From the NCBI GenBank assembly GCA_016712315.1, contig JADJRG010000020.1, positions 1-37,506 of the forward strand: 37,506 nt of DNA. The letters are read 5' to 3'. Source of the DNA: Nannocystis sp. Lineage in GTDB: Bacteria; Myxococcota_A; Polyangia; Nannocystales; Nannocystaceae. The notes below the pieces were generated by a model. It was not told where the DNA came from. It saw nothing but the letters and a program-made list of their open reading frames with translations, and searched no databases. A program made the translations under genes and the position numbers. Numbering within the stretch: position 1 is the first letter of the stretch; each line of letters begins with the position of its first letter. Below are positions 23,431 through 32,800 of the stretch, in pieces.

Positions 23431-25436
23431 CGCTGGACCTGTGCTTGCTTCATCAAGAGGGGGATGGCGGTGACAACGGTCGCCACGGACTGCTCCATGG
23501 CCGCGAGGCGGCGACCGTAGAGCTCCGTGACATCTCGGAGGGGCGCGATCAGATCCTCGACCTTTTGATCGGTCGTGGGAGCGGCTGCCCGCTCTTCGTT
23601 GTGGTCGGCGCTTTGCTCGTCTGCCGTGGCAGCAGGTAGGTCACGATCGGCGTCGCTGGCGTCAGCTCCACCATCGTGGTCGCTTGTCGGGGTGGTATCC
23701 TGCTCGCGGTCGCCATGCTCGTCGCTGTCGTCGTCGACGACGTCGAGCGCCTCCGTGGCGGTCGCAGCCTCTTGCTCGCCGCTTGCCGGAGCAGCCGCGA
23801 CCTCTTCGTCGAGCGCCTCCATGGCGGTCGCTGCCTCCTGCTCGCCGCTCGCCGGAGCAGCCGCGACCTCTTCGTCGAGCGCCTCAGTGGCGGTCGTTGC
23901 CTCTTGCTCGCCGCTTGCCGGAGCAGCCGCGACTTCTTCGTCGAGCGCCTCCGTGGCGGTCGCAGCCCCTTGCTCGCCGCTTGCCGGAGAAGCCGCGATC
24001 TTACCGTCGTCGACGTCGAGCGCCTCCACGGTGGTCGCAGCCTTTTGCTCGCCGCCTGGCGGAGCAGCCGCGACCTTCCCGTTGTCGACGTCGTTCGTCT
24101 CCGCAGCCGCGACCTTCCCGTTGTCGACGTCGTTCGTCTCCGCAGCCGCGACCTTCCCGGCGCGGGCCTGTTCTTCGAGAGCCGCAGTGAGCATCGAAAG
24201 AAGCTGCCCAACCGTGTTTTCGAGCCGGTTCGAGCGCTCCTCGAGGTCGGCGACCCGTGCATGAAGTCCCGCCACGGCCTCGGTGAGGCCCGTGACCGCC
24301 TGCGGGGCCGCGACCGGCGAGCGGCGCGGCAAGGGTGGCGGTGGCTGGCGCTGGGCCGGCGGTGAGGAGGGCTCGGGGGCCGGCGCGCTCTGCTGCGGCG
24401 GGTGGAAGTGGTTCCGAGCGTAGCGTTGAGGCTGGTGCTGTAGTTGCGGGGCCGCGTACGAGGGCGCGTCCTGGTAGGTGGGATACTGGGGCGCGTACTG
24501 GGGCGGGTACTGGTACGCGGGCGGAGGCGGGTACTGGTACGCGGGCGGAGGCGCGTACTGGTACGCGGGCGGAGGCGCGTACTGGTACGCAGGCGGCGGG
24601 GGTGCGTACGTGTGCGGGGGCGGCGGGGGCGCGTATGCGTGCGGGGACGGCGGGGGCGCGTATGCGTGCGGGGGCGGCGGGGGCGCGTAGGCGTGCTGGT
24701 GCGGTGGGGGCGCGTAGGCGTCCGGGGGCGCGTAGTAGTGCTGGTGCGGTGGGTAGGGATCCGCGGGCTGATGCATGGGGACTTGAGGCGCGACGCCGGT
24801 TCGGGGTGGGCAGTTCCGAGCGATCGCCTCCCGCAACTCCGAGAGCTGGCTGTTGCGGTGGGGCGCTGCCGCGCTTGGGTGCGGCTGAGGCTGTGGCTGT
24901 GGCTGTGGTGGCTGTGGCTGTGGCTGTGGCTGTGGCTGGGGCTGGGCCTGGGCCTGTGGCTGGGGCCCCGCGAAAAGGGGGCCGAAGCGCTCGAGGAAGG
25001 CTGCGAGATCCTGTGGATGGGGCGCTTGTGGGGGCATGTTGGCGGCCTCTAAGGGTTGGCGTTCAGGTGCGGGGGGCTGCGGGATCGGCGCTCCGGCGGC
25101 GGACATGAAGACCGCGAGCTCTTCGGGGCTGATACGCGAGCGCAGCAAGTCCACGAGATCGCCGGGTTCGCCGGGCATTGCTGTGGACGGCGCCTTGCAG
25201 ACCTCTTCTGTGATGATATCGCGTAGCTTCGGCAGCGATAGCCGCTCCGTGAACGTGAGCGGCCGTCCAAGGCGGGCCTCGGCCGCGCAAGCCTGCTCGA
25301 CCTGGTAAAAGTAACGTGCGGCGACCCCTAGACCCAGGCGGGCCAGACCGGCGTAGGGCTTTAAAAACCCCGGCAGCGCCGCTGTGAGTTCGTCTTCGGG
25401 TTGAGCGGCTTGCGCCGCTTGTGCTTGTGGTGCCAT
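23427..25436 (-). CDS. Pro/Gln/Tyr-rich repeat protein with coiled coil and acidic tandem repeats
   Basis: 669 residues. A globular, helical N-terminus (about 130 residues; YAGLARLGLGVAARYFYQVE) is followed by a long low-complexity region: PQPQ repeats (about 24980-24870), then Tyr-Ala-Pro-Pro-Pro repeats (about 24730-24480). A coiled coil comes next (VAGLHARVADLEERSNRLEN, about 24280-24190), then acidic tandem repeats, then a helical C-terminus (LRDVTELYGRRLAAMEQSVA). It looks like an elongated scaffold, tether or polar-hub protein rather than an enzyme. Lying directly before ParA with an ATGA overlap, it may be the ParA partner (inference). Repeat copy number could be affected by assembly. 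Confidence 0.75.
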   Translation of the reverse strand: MAPQAQAAQAAQPEDELTAALPGFLKPYAGLARLGLGVAARYFYQVEQACAAEARLGRPLTFTERLSLPKLRDIITEEVCKAPSTAMPGEPGDLVDLLRSRISPEELAVFMSAAGAPIPQPPAPERQPLEAANMPPQAPHPQDLAAFLERFGPLFAGPQPQAQAQPQPQPQPQPQPPQPQPQPQPHPSAAAPHRNSQLSELREAIARNCPPRTGVAPQVPMHQPADPYPPHQHYYAPPDAYAPPPHQHAYAPPPPPHAYAPPPSPHAYAPPPPPHTYAPPPPAYQYAPPPAYQYAPPPAYQYPPPPAYQYPPQYAPQYPTYQDAPSYAAPQLQHQPQRYARNHFHPPQQSAPAPEPSSPPAQRQPPPPLPRRSPVAAPQAVTGLTEAVAGLHARVADLEERSNRLENTVGQLLSMLTAALEEQARAGKVAAAETNDVDNGKVAAAETNDVDNGKVAAAPPGGEQKAATTVEALDVDDGKIAASPASGEQGAATATEALDEEVAAAPASGEQEATTATEALDEEVAAAPASGEQEAATAMEALDEEVAAAPASGEQEAATATEALDVVDDDSDEHGDREQDTTPTSDHDGGADASDADRDLPAATADEQSADHNEERAAAPTTDQKVEDLIAPLRDVTELYGRRLAAMEQSVATVVTAIPLLMKQAQVQR
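23749..24047 (-). repeat. 66-bp tandem repeats coding an acidic 22-residue unit
   Basis: Units begin at 23749, 23815, 23881 and 23947 (66-bp period), then a degenerate copy at 24022 after a 75-bp step. Each encodes EEVAAAPASGEQEAATATEA-like sequence. The copies differ by a few substitutions and keep the frame. They look like coding slippage repeats, not a CRISPR array, as there are no unique spacers. Confidence 0.85.
24064..24159 (-). repeat. 39-bp tandem repeat (two copies plus a partial)
   Basis: Copies at 24064-24102 and 24103-24141, then 18 bp of a third. Each encodes KVAAAETNDVDNG. The two full copies appear identical, suggesting recent duplication within the acidic region of the same protein. 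Confidence 0.85.
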
Positions 25437-25439
25437 CTC

Positions 25440-25727
25440 CTAGCCTTTCTTGAGCCGAACGGCGCGTGCGCCGATGGTGTGTTGTTTAGCGATGATGCAA
25501 TAGACCCCTGGATCGCTGAGAACGACGGGTTGACCGGGTTGGGCATGGATGTGCAGGCTGGCGGTCGCGCCGGCGCGGGGCCGCGAGATCGAGGCGCCGC
25601 CGCTGAGCAGGCAGAACACGGCGGCCATGCCGGGCTCGATCGTCTCCAGCAGGGTCTCGCCGCGCATAAGCACGAAGGCGCCGAGGGTGTGCCTGGGGCC
25701 GATGAGGAGCGGTAATTCGAGGCTCAT
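25440..25727 (-). CDS. small beta-rich protein of unknown function
   Basis: 95 residues from ATG 25727, which overlaps the protease stop (ATGA) and has GGGAGGGGGCG before it. Short hydrophobic strands separated by turns (LGAFVLMRGETLLETIEP, AAVFCLLSGGASI, ASLHIHAQPGQPVVLSDPG, VYCIIAKQH) suggest a compact beta-barrel or cupin-like fold. In its position after a protease it could be a decoration or structural protein, but nothing in the sequence fixes that. No membrane span. Confidence 0.65.
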   Translation of the reverse strand: MSLELPLLIGPRHTLGAFVLMRGETLLETIEPGMAAVFCLLSGGASISRPRAGATASLHIHAQPGQPVVLSDPGVYCIIAKQHTIGARAVRLKKG

Positions 25728-26411
25728 CGCCCCCTCCCTCGGATCTCTTCGACGATCTGTCCCCACATCGGGTGAGGGTCAGATACGCTAATCCCCATCA
25801 TCTCCATGTCGATGCGAAGAATCGGCCACTCGTGCGGCGCGTTCTCGCCATAAAAGACCTTCATGACCTCGCCGCGGTGATCGGCCGATGTGGGGGATCC
25901 GACGGTCGATGGTGTGGCGCAGATACGCGCGCATGGCCCGGTCATACTCGGCAGCGGACGCGGAGCGTTCGTGGCTCGCTTTGCTCAGGTGTCGCACACG
26001 TACGCCGTCCAGCACGGGATCGACGGCGGAGAGGGCCGCGTCCTTGCCCATCTGGAGGTTCTGGGCGTTGAGGGCGATGAGGGTGCCGCCGCTGAGCGCG
26101 AGGTAGGGCACGATCGCCGTGCTGCGCTCGAAGCGCCGCAGCGCGGTCGCGATCATGACACATGCGGCGACGCTGCCGCCCGCGGTATGCAGCAGGAGGG
26201 TGAGCTCGTCGTCGCTCGGGATCCGCTCCATGGCCATGAGCACCTGCTCCGCTGTGCCCAGGTCGATGGTTTCTGTGATGATCGGGATCGTACGAGCGCT
26301 GTGCAGGGGCTGGGGTCGTGCGCTTGTTCGCCGCTGTTGGAGGTACCAACCCAGCGCAGCGACGGAGCCGGTGGTGGCGAGGATGAGCGCGTTTCTGGAT
26401 GCAGGTGTCAT
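25724..26411 (-). CDS. membrane-anchored SDH-type (ClpP-fold) serine protease (one frame break)
   Basis: About 228 residues if repaired. An N-terminal membrane helix (LILATTGSVAALGWYL) leads into a ClpP-like core of the serine dehydrogenase proteinase type: ELTLLLHTAGGSVAACVMIA, then LALSGGTLIALNAQNLQMGK holding the expected nucleophile Ser, AALSAVDPVLDGV, and MRAYLRHTIDRRI. The frame then breaks in the G5 run 25892-25896. The next frame continues SADHRGEVMKVFYGENAPHE and WPILRIDMEMMGI, the usual family end, stopping where the next gene starts (ATGA). That coupling shows the second frame is the true end. SDH proteases are membrane-bound; in a virus-like operon one could serve as a maturation protease (inference). 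Confidence 0.8.
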
Positions 26412-27114
26412 GCGTGTCTCCGGTTCCTCGCCCAAAGTGCGCCTGCGAGGAGCGCGCTCGCTCCGCCCACGCCCACAACCCACCAGAATGTGGACGAGCG
26501 GGTCGGCGCGTTGTGGGCGGGGGGCCCCGCGTCGGGCGTGTCGACGCTGGGGGGCACGCAGGGCTCTGATGCGCCGCTGCGCGCGCAAGTGCTCGCCTTC
26601 GCCATGCGCTCGACGTAGGTCGTGGGGTTGAGCAGGCCCTTGGGGGGAGGGTCGATCTTCCACCACACCGAGTTGGCCTTGCGATCGGCGGCGATGTAGG
26701 TCTCGAGGTGGATCATGCCGTAGGAGCCGAGCACTCGGCCGAGCTGGTCTCCGGCGCGCACAGACGAGCCAGGCGAGACGCGGAATTCCGTGTGGCTGCC
26801 CGCCTTGAAGCCGCCGAGGACCAGAAATAGACCGCTCTTGGTGCGCAGAAACGCCGCCTTGGAGCCGGAGCTCCAGCCGCGGTCGATCGCGACCACGTCG
26901 CTGTCTTCCGGCGCGATGATGACGGCCCCGTCCGGCGCGCCCGTGAGGTCAATGCCGGCGTGCCAGCGCTCGCACTCGGCGTGCTCACAGCCGAAGGGCG
27001 CCCTCCCCCGAAGCTCCAGTCGGCGAACTTCGGGGGCACTGTCGGCAGCGGCCACCTCGCGTCGGGAGCGCCGATGGCCATCGCTGGCTTCTTCCAGTCG
27101 GGCGAGCGAGCCAT
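26408..27114 (-). CDS. M23-like peptidase domain protein with C-terminal membrane anchor (one frame break)
   Basis: About 235 residues. ATG 27114 follows directly on the previous stop (TAG). The first frame gives MAIGAPDARWPLPTVPPKFA then DWSFGG; after a one-base break in the C5 run 27005-27009 the next frame gives RAPFGCEHAECERWHAGIDL, holding the M23 metal ligands His and Asp. VIIAPEDSDVVAIDRGW, SSVRAGDQLGRVLGS and GMIHLETY follow. In active M23 enzymes the last motif is HxH; here the first His is Met, so peptidoglycan hydrolysis may be lost. A Pro/Ser linker leads to the C-terminal span WWVVGVGGASALLAGALWA and an Arg-rich tail. The stop overlaps the protease ATG. Confidence 0.75.
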
Positions 27115-27568
27115 CTACGCCTCTCCTCGGTGGCGGTACTTCCCCTTGGGCTTGGCGGAGCCGTTGAGACCGATGCCCGAAATCATCGAGACGACGCGCT
27201 GAAGGGCCTGCTTGTTGTCGTCGAGGGCTTCCGCCTGCTCCTTGATGATCCGCGCTTGATCCCGGACGATACCCCGGAGCGTCTCGACCTCTTTGAGGGC
27301 GAGCAGGAGCTGCTCTTTCGCGCCCTGCTCTCGCAATTGCTCTTCCAGCCCGTCATCGATGGTGTTGAGGAGCGACCGGGCGATCCTGAAGACGCTGACG
27401 CTGTGACTGCTGCGACTGCTCTCGTCGTCTTTAAGCTCGTCACCGATGGTGTTGAGGAAGGACCGGGTGATCCTGACCATGATCCGATCGGCGCCACTGC
27501 CGCCTTTGGCATCCTTGGCCCAGGTCGCGGAGGAGTTGCTCGATGGTGGGGTTTGTGGGGTCTGTCAT
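27115..27568 (-). CDS. coiled-coil protein of unknown function (one frame break)
   Basis: About 150 residues. ATG 27568 overlaps the preceding stop (ATGA) and gives MTDPTNPTIEQLLRDLGQ; after a one-base break near 27515 the protein continues DAKGGSGADRIMVRITRSFL. A repeated motif, ITRSFLNTIGDEL and IARSLLNTIDDGL, is followed by a long coiled coil (LALKEVETLRGIVRDQARII) and a Gly/Lys-rich basic tail. The internal duplication of the RxxLNTIxD unit suggests a small structural oligomer. No membrane span or enzyme motif. Confidence 0.7.
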
Positions 27569-28622
27569 GTCTGCGGTCCTTTCCTCTTCTTGTGGTGGCT
27601 GTGGCGATAGGGGTCGGTCTCGCCGGGGCGTAGGTGCGCTGGATCCGAGCGGTCCAGGTCGAGCTCGGAGAGTGAGCGGCCTTCGGCGCAGGCGAGGGCG
27701 ATCGTGTGGGCGCGGCGGGTGAGCACACGCGCGGCGCGGAACAGCTCTTCGGCGGACTCTCCGCGGTTAAAGATGTGCGTCGCCCGTTGGTGGGCACGGA
27801 CGGCCGCAATGAGCGCCTGGACCGCTCGTTGGCGGGGCTCACCCTCGCAGGCCGCGGCGTGGATCAGCTCTGGGATGAGGACGAGGAGGCGACGGGACAC
27901 CTGAGCTGGCCGGGCGCTCGCCGCAGCGCCTGCGCCAGCCAGTGATAGTGGTCCCAGTGCAGCTCGATTCTCCAGATCGGCGGCGTCGCGACGTGGGGAT
28001 CGATGAGACGGTCGCCGGCCGCCAAGGGGATGCCGTCGCTCTCGGGATCGCGCAGATCCCGAATGAGGAGCGAGTTCGTCTCGTAGCCGTCCTCGTCGGT
28101 GTAGGGCCCGAGGGACTCGACGAAACGACGCTCGACGCCAAGGTCTTCCCGGAGCACATAGGCGCGGTATGGAGGCTCGTCCTCCTTCATGAGCCGCACG
28201 GGCGAGACCAGCTCCTCCTCGTTGTGGCCGTAAAAGACTTCATCCCGATCGCTGGTGTAGGAGAGTCGAGCGGCGAGGCGGGAGAGGAAGGGCTCGAGGT
28301 GCACGCCTTCCTCCCCGGCGTGTTCGTCCAGGAAGGTGTCGATCATCTCGCCGATCGCAGGGTCCTGCTCCCCGAGGTCTCTTGCGATCTCCCGAGGGGT
28401 CTTGGGCAGGCGCCTGGCGAGGTAGGAGAGCTCTTGAGCGAGACCTCGCAGGTTCTCCCAAACTTGCGGGAGGCGCACGGCGAAGACGTTCTCTCGCCCG
28501 CGACGGAGCTGCACGTATTGCTCGAGGTCGCGTCGGTGGCGCGTGATGAAGCTGTCGACTCGCCGGGGGGGGAGGTCCAGCGATGCGCGCCAGCGATCGA
28601 GCAGGGTGGATGTCATCGTCAT
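27565..28622 (-). CDS. third paralogue of the operon's large-protein family (one frame break)
   Basis: About 350 residues. ATG 28622 overlaps the preceding stop (ATGACGATGAC). The N-terminus carries a divergent copy of the shared domain (LLDRWRASLDL, then RRVDSFITRHRRDLEQYV). The middle (PKTPREIARDLGE, then YVLREDLGVE and GDRLIDPHV) and the end (WDHYHWLAQALRRAP, then after a break near 27900-27925 SRRLLVLIPELIHAAACEGE and RAAHTIALACAEGRS-like helices) parallel the neighbouring 418-residue protein segment by segment. It ends in a basic tail (HSHHKKRKGPQT). Function unknown; tandem duplication with divergence is clear. Confidence 0.75.
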
Positions 28623-29875
28623 TCGTCCTCGTGCTCGCGGAGGTGGCCTAGGGCGGTCTCGACCGCCTCTGTGGTGAGCCCTGGCTGGCCGGCGTAGGGC
28701 GCGAGGGTCAACTCGAACGCGGTGGGCTGATCTTCTCCCTCGGAGACCTCGGTGGGGGCGGTGAGGGGCTGGACGAGCTCGATCTGGCCCTTGGCGCACG
28801 CGGAGGCGAGCTCGTGGGCGGCGCGGGCGACGTAGCGAGCGACGCGGGTGAGCCGCTCGGCGGCGAGCTGATCGTGGCCGCTCTCGATCTCGTGCGCGGC
28901 GGCCTTGTGCTCGAGCAGCGCGAGACCGACGGCGCGGGCGGCGACGGCCCGGGCGCGGCCTCGGCAGGAGGGCGCGGCCACGAGCACGCCCGCGTAGGCG
29001 ATGAGCTGGCGTGTACGCTCGAGCTCGAGCGGCGAGCGCCTCAGCGCGCTGGCGAGTTTTGAAAAATGCTCCCAGTGACGCTCCAGTCGTTCATGGCCGT
29101 AGGGCTGAATGGACGGCGAGGCGACGAGGTCGCGGCGGATGAGGCGGTCACCGTGTTTGAGGGATCTGGAGCCGCCCCGCAGGTTGCAGCCGCTGCAGGT
29201 CACGCGGCCCGGCTTGACGCGGGCGTAGGCGGTCATCCGGCCCTGCTCGTCGATGTCTTCTCCGAGCAGCTCGATGTCGTGGAGGGAGACGCCCTCGGGG
29301 TCCTGACGCAGCACGTGGCCGTGATCGCCCACGCGCCAATCGCGGTCGACCCCGAGCAAGGTGTCCTCGGGGACCGCCATCGACTCGTCCTCCTCGCCGG
29401 GATCCCTGACGATCACAGCGTCGTGCTCGTCGCCGACGCGGAGCTGCGCGGCGACGCTGCGCAAGAGGGGTCCCACGGGTCCACCCGTCCGCAGGTAGGT
29501 GGCGATCAGGTCGGAGCTGCGCTCGAATCCGTGGCGCCGGAAGTATTCCATGACCTCTTCGGGGGTCTTTTGGGCGGGTGCGGCGATCTCCTCGAGGCGC
29601 AGCGCCAGGTGGTAGAGGGCGTGCGGGTCGACGGCGACCTGCCGGATCCGGCGCAGCTCGGCGGCCTCGTCCTCGAGGCGGCGCTCGATCACAGCCTGGC
29701 TTAACGAGAGCACAGGGCTTGTTTGCTCCTCGATGAGGCGGATGAGGCGATGGCGGTGCTTGCGGAGGAGCTCGTCGACGAGCTCGGGCGAATACTCCGC
29801 GTCCGCGGCGGGGCGCCAGGCGGCCACGGCGGCGTCGAAGATCTCGGCAGGTCGCAGGGGGTCGTCATGCGCCAC
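28619..29875 (-). CDS. second paralogue: shared N-terminal domain plus helical module
   Basis: 418 residues. The shared N-terminal domain is LRPAEIFDAAVAAWRP then YSPELVDELLRKHRHRLIRL. The rest is colinear with the last ~400 residues of the preceding 1130-residue protein: KTPEEVMEYFRRHGFE, GGPVGPLLRSVAAQLRV, VLRQDPEGVSLHDIELLGE, LERTRQLIAYAGVLVAAPSC, AERLTRVARYVARAAHELAS. A Cys pair (VTCSGCNLRGG) is absent from the paralogue. As written it starts at GTG 29875, but ATG 29868 overlaps the previous stop (ATGA) and reads MTTP joined to LRPAEIF if one C is added to the C run, matching the sister genes better. No enzyme motif seen. Confidence 0.8.
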   Translation of the reverse strand: MAHDDPLRPAEIFDAAVAAWRPAADAEYSPELVDELLRKHRHRLIRLIEEQTSPVLSLSQAVIERRLEDEAAELRRIRQVAVDPHALYHLALRLEEIAAPAQKTPEEVMEYFRRHGFERSSDLIATYLRTGGPVGPLLRSVAAQLRVGDEHDAVIVRDPGEEDESMAVPEDTLLGVDRDWRVGDHGHVLRQDPEGVSLHDIELLGEDIDEQGRMTAYARVKPGRVTCSGCNLRGGSRSLKHGDRLIRRDLVASPSIQPYGHERLERHWEHFSKLASALRRSPLELERTRQLIAYAGVLVAAPSCRGRARAVAARAVGLALLEHKAAAHEIESGHDQLAAERLTRVARYVARAAHELASACAKGQIELVQPLTAPTEVSEGEDQPTAFELTLAPYAGQPGLTTEAVETALGHLREHEDE

Positions 29876-32800
29876 CTCTCTCGTGGGGCTTTACACGTCG
29901 CCGAGCGTGCACCTCGTCGACCAGCGGGAGCTTCCAGTCCAGCGCTTCGAGCGCCGTCATGATGGTGTCGGGGGTGAGCAGGTCGTGGGGACGGTAGGGC
30001 TCGGCGCTCTGCTCGAAGTCGCCGGGTTGGTCCTGTTCGGGGGTGATGTCGTCGGGAGCGCGAAACACCGGGTCGACGAGCTCCATCTGGCCGGCGGCGC
30101 ACACGGACGCGACCTCGTGGGCGACGCGGGCGAGGTGGCGGGCGACCCGGGTGAGCCGCTCCCTCGCCATCTTTTGGTAGTCCTTCTCGATCGCGGCGGC
30201 GGCCGTCTTGTGCTCTCGGATAGCGAGATCGAGCGCCCGCACGGCGGTGGCCCGAGCGCGGCCCCGGCACCTGGGCGCGGCGACCAAGACGCCGGCATAG
30301 GCGATGAGCTGGCGCGTGCGCTCGAGGTCCAGAGGGGCGCGGCGCAGCGCCTTGGCGAGCAGGTGGTACTGCTCCCAGTCACGGAGGAGCGTGGGTTCGT
30401 CCTGGATCTGATCGATCAGACCATCGTGCTGCCTGAGCGGTCTTGTACCGTCCTTCGCAGGCAAGGCGCGCACCTGAACCCAGGAGGTCTCTTCGCCGTC
30501 TTCATCGAGCTCGACGCCGAGCACCTCGAGGTCATGGCGAGAGACGCCCTCGGGCTCTTGTCGCAAAACATACTTGCCCGCGGTGCTGTCGTCGCTGCGT
30601 AGGGTGCTCTCGGGGACCAGCAAGACGCCCTTCTCGAGCAGCACACGGTCGGCCTCGTCATCCACGTGGAGCTGCTCGGCGATCTGCTCGAGTACGCCGC
30701 CTACGGGGCCCCCTTCGAGCATGTAGTCGTCGATCATCTGGGCGATCGTGTGGCCCGCGATGGACCAGGCGCGCGGCTGGGCGTCGAAATACTGGCGGAC
30801 CTCGAAGGGGGTCTTGTCGAGGGGTTCGACGAGCTCTTTGAGGCGGAGGGCGAGATCGCGCAGCCCTCGCTCGTCGGCGGCGAGCGCCTGGATCCGTTGG
30901 AGCTCGGCGGCCTCGGCCTCGCGACGGGGCGCGGCGACGGCGTCGCTGACGGGGTCGAGGCGCTGGGGTGCGGTGGCGGGCGGGGCCGTCGGCCAAAGCC
31001 GCATGGCGAGCTCGCTGAGGCGCTTGGCCAGGCCCGCCGCTCCCGCCCCCGCTCCTGCGACCCGCGCGATGGTCGCTCGCATCGCGGCCCGCTCTTCGTC
31101 GACCTCGGTGGTCAGCTCCTGCAAGTAGGAGGACCCCTGGAGCGAGGGCGCGTAGCGCAGCGCCGTCTTCTCCACGACCGCGACGAGCTGGCCGTCGCGG
31201 AGGATGGCGACGACGCTTTGATCGGCGTCGGCGGTCTCCATAAGGCGTGTGTCGTAGCCCGCGGCGGCGAGGCGCAGCGCGAGGGCTCGCAGCGTGACGC
31301 GGGTCTCGCCGTTCTGCTTGACGAGCCGACGTTGTTCTTTGGTCCCTTTGGTCTGGGCTAAGAGATCGACGAGCCACCGCTCATTGTCCCAGGGCCGCTC
31401 GGGGGCGGTCTTTTCGACCTCGCGCTTCATCCAGAAGACGGAGGGCGGACCTGGGAACGGGGCGACGCGCAGGCCCTTCGGGGCGATCTTTGCCATGATC
31501 GCGTCGGGCAGGGGATCGGGCTCGATGGCGCGCGCGCGGTCCCACACCGTCGCCGAGATCCAGCCATGTGTGTTGGCGAGCGCCTCGGCGTCCCCCAGCG
31601 CGCGCCGGAGGTGTCTCAGGAGCGCAGGATCGTCCCACCCTGGCTTGTGGCGCAGTTGGCCCCCCGAGAGCTCGATGGCTCCATAGAGCCCGATCGCCGG
31701 GCGCGATGTACCTTCATCCATGAAACGGAAGCCCTGGACCGCGTCGAATCCGCGGGCGCGGAGGATGTGCGCGGCCGCGCGGTACAGGATGAGCTCGCGG
31801 CGGCGCTCCAGATCGTTGTAGAGGCCGCCTTGGGCGATGTTGGCGGTGATACTTTGGACATACCTGTGGTCCGCACTCTCCGTCATGTCTGCCGGCAGCC
31901 AGAGGGGGTCGACCTCCTTCTTTTGCCAGTCGAGGATCGCGGCGGGCGGTGTGTCTATTTCGACCGTGAATTCTTCGGGCAGCTTGGGGCCGGAGCTCGC
32001 TCGCGCCCACGCCTGCTGCGCTGCCGTTGGGAAGTATGCAAAACGCGCCTGGGCCCACCGCAGCAGCGCGTGCGCCTCGTCGGTGGCCCTGGCGAGCTGT
32101 TCGAGGCTGGGTAAGCCCTCTGGTTGTCCTGTCGCGTCCACACTCAAGGTGTTGGTTCGCACACGAAAAATGGCGCGAAGTGACCCGTCACCGCGGGGGA
32201 AGAGGACTTCGTCGGTGCTCGATTCGTGCTGCGCGTCGTACCCCTGCCTGTGAAGCACGTGCGCGAGCGCCCTCGCTTCGGCGACCTGGACGAGCGACCG
32301 CGGCTCGCCGTTGCGCTCGGCGACGTCGCGGACGAGCTCTTGGAGGTTGTCAGAGTCCGTAGAGGGTCGTGAGGCGCGGCGCCGGCCTTCCGCGGCGGTG
32401 AAGGGCGCCTCCTGCACAGGCTCCCGAAGCCCTGGATCGGCCGCGGACCAGACAGCGAGTGCGGACGCGATGAGGCTCTCCTGCACGACCCCCTGCCGCA
32501 GAAGCTCCTCCGAGTGCAGGAGCACCTCCACGACCTCGGCGATCAGAGCGTCACGGTCTTGTACTTCGGGGCTGAGCAGGAGCGCTCGGCCGCGCTTGGC
32601 CGCCCGCGCGAGGACTTGATAAGGGATGGGTGGGTGCGGGGCCTCCGGCAGCGCGGCTCCGCCGAGCTGGCGCGCGCCGTGCAGACGCTCCGCGCGCAGG
32701 TACAGGTAGGGGTCGCGCTCGGACGTATGCTCGCCCCCGTCCAAGAGCACGGCGAGCAGGAGCTCGGGTGCGCTGAGGCGAAAGAGCCCGAGCGCCCCGT

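Noticed and set aside
23749..24159. Regular 66-bp and 39-bp repeats resembling a CRISPR-like array
   Set aside because: Units are contiguous, keep the reading frame and code an acidic low-complexity protein; there are no unique spacers.
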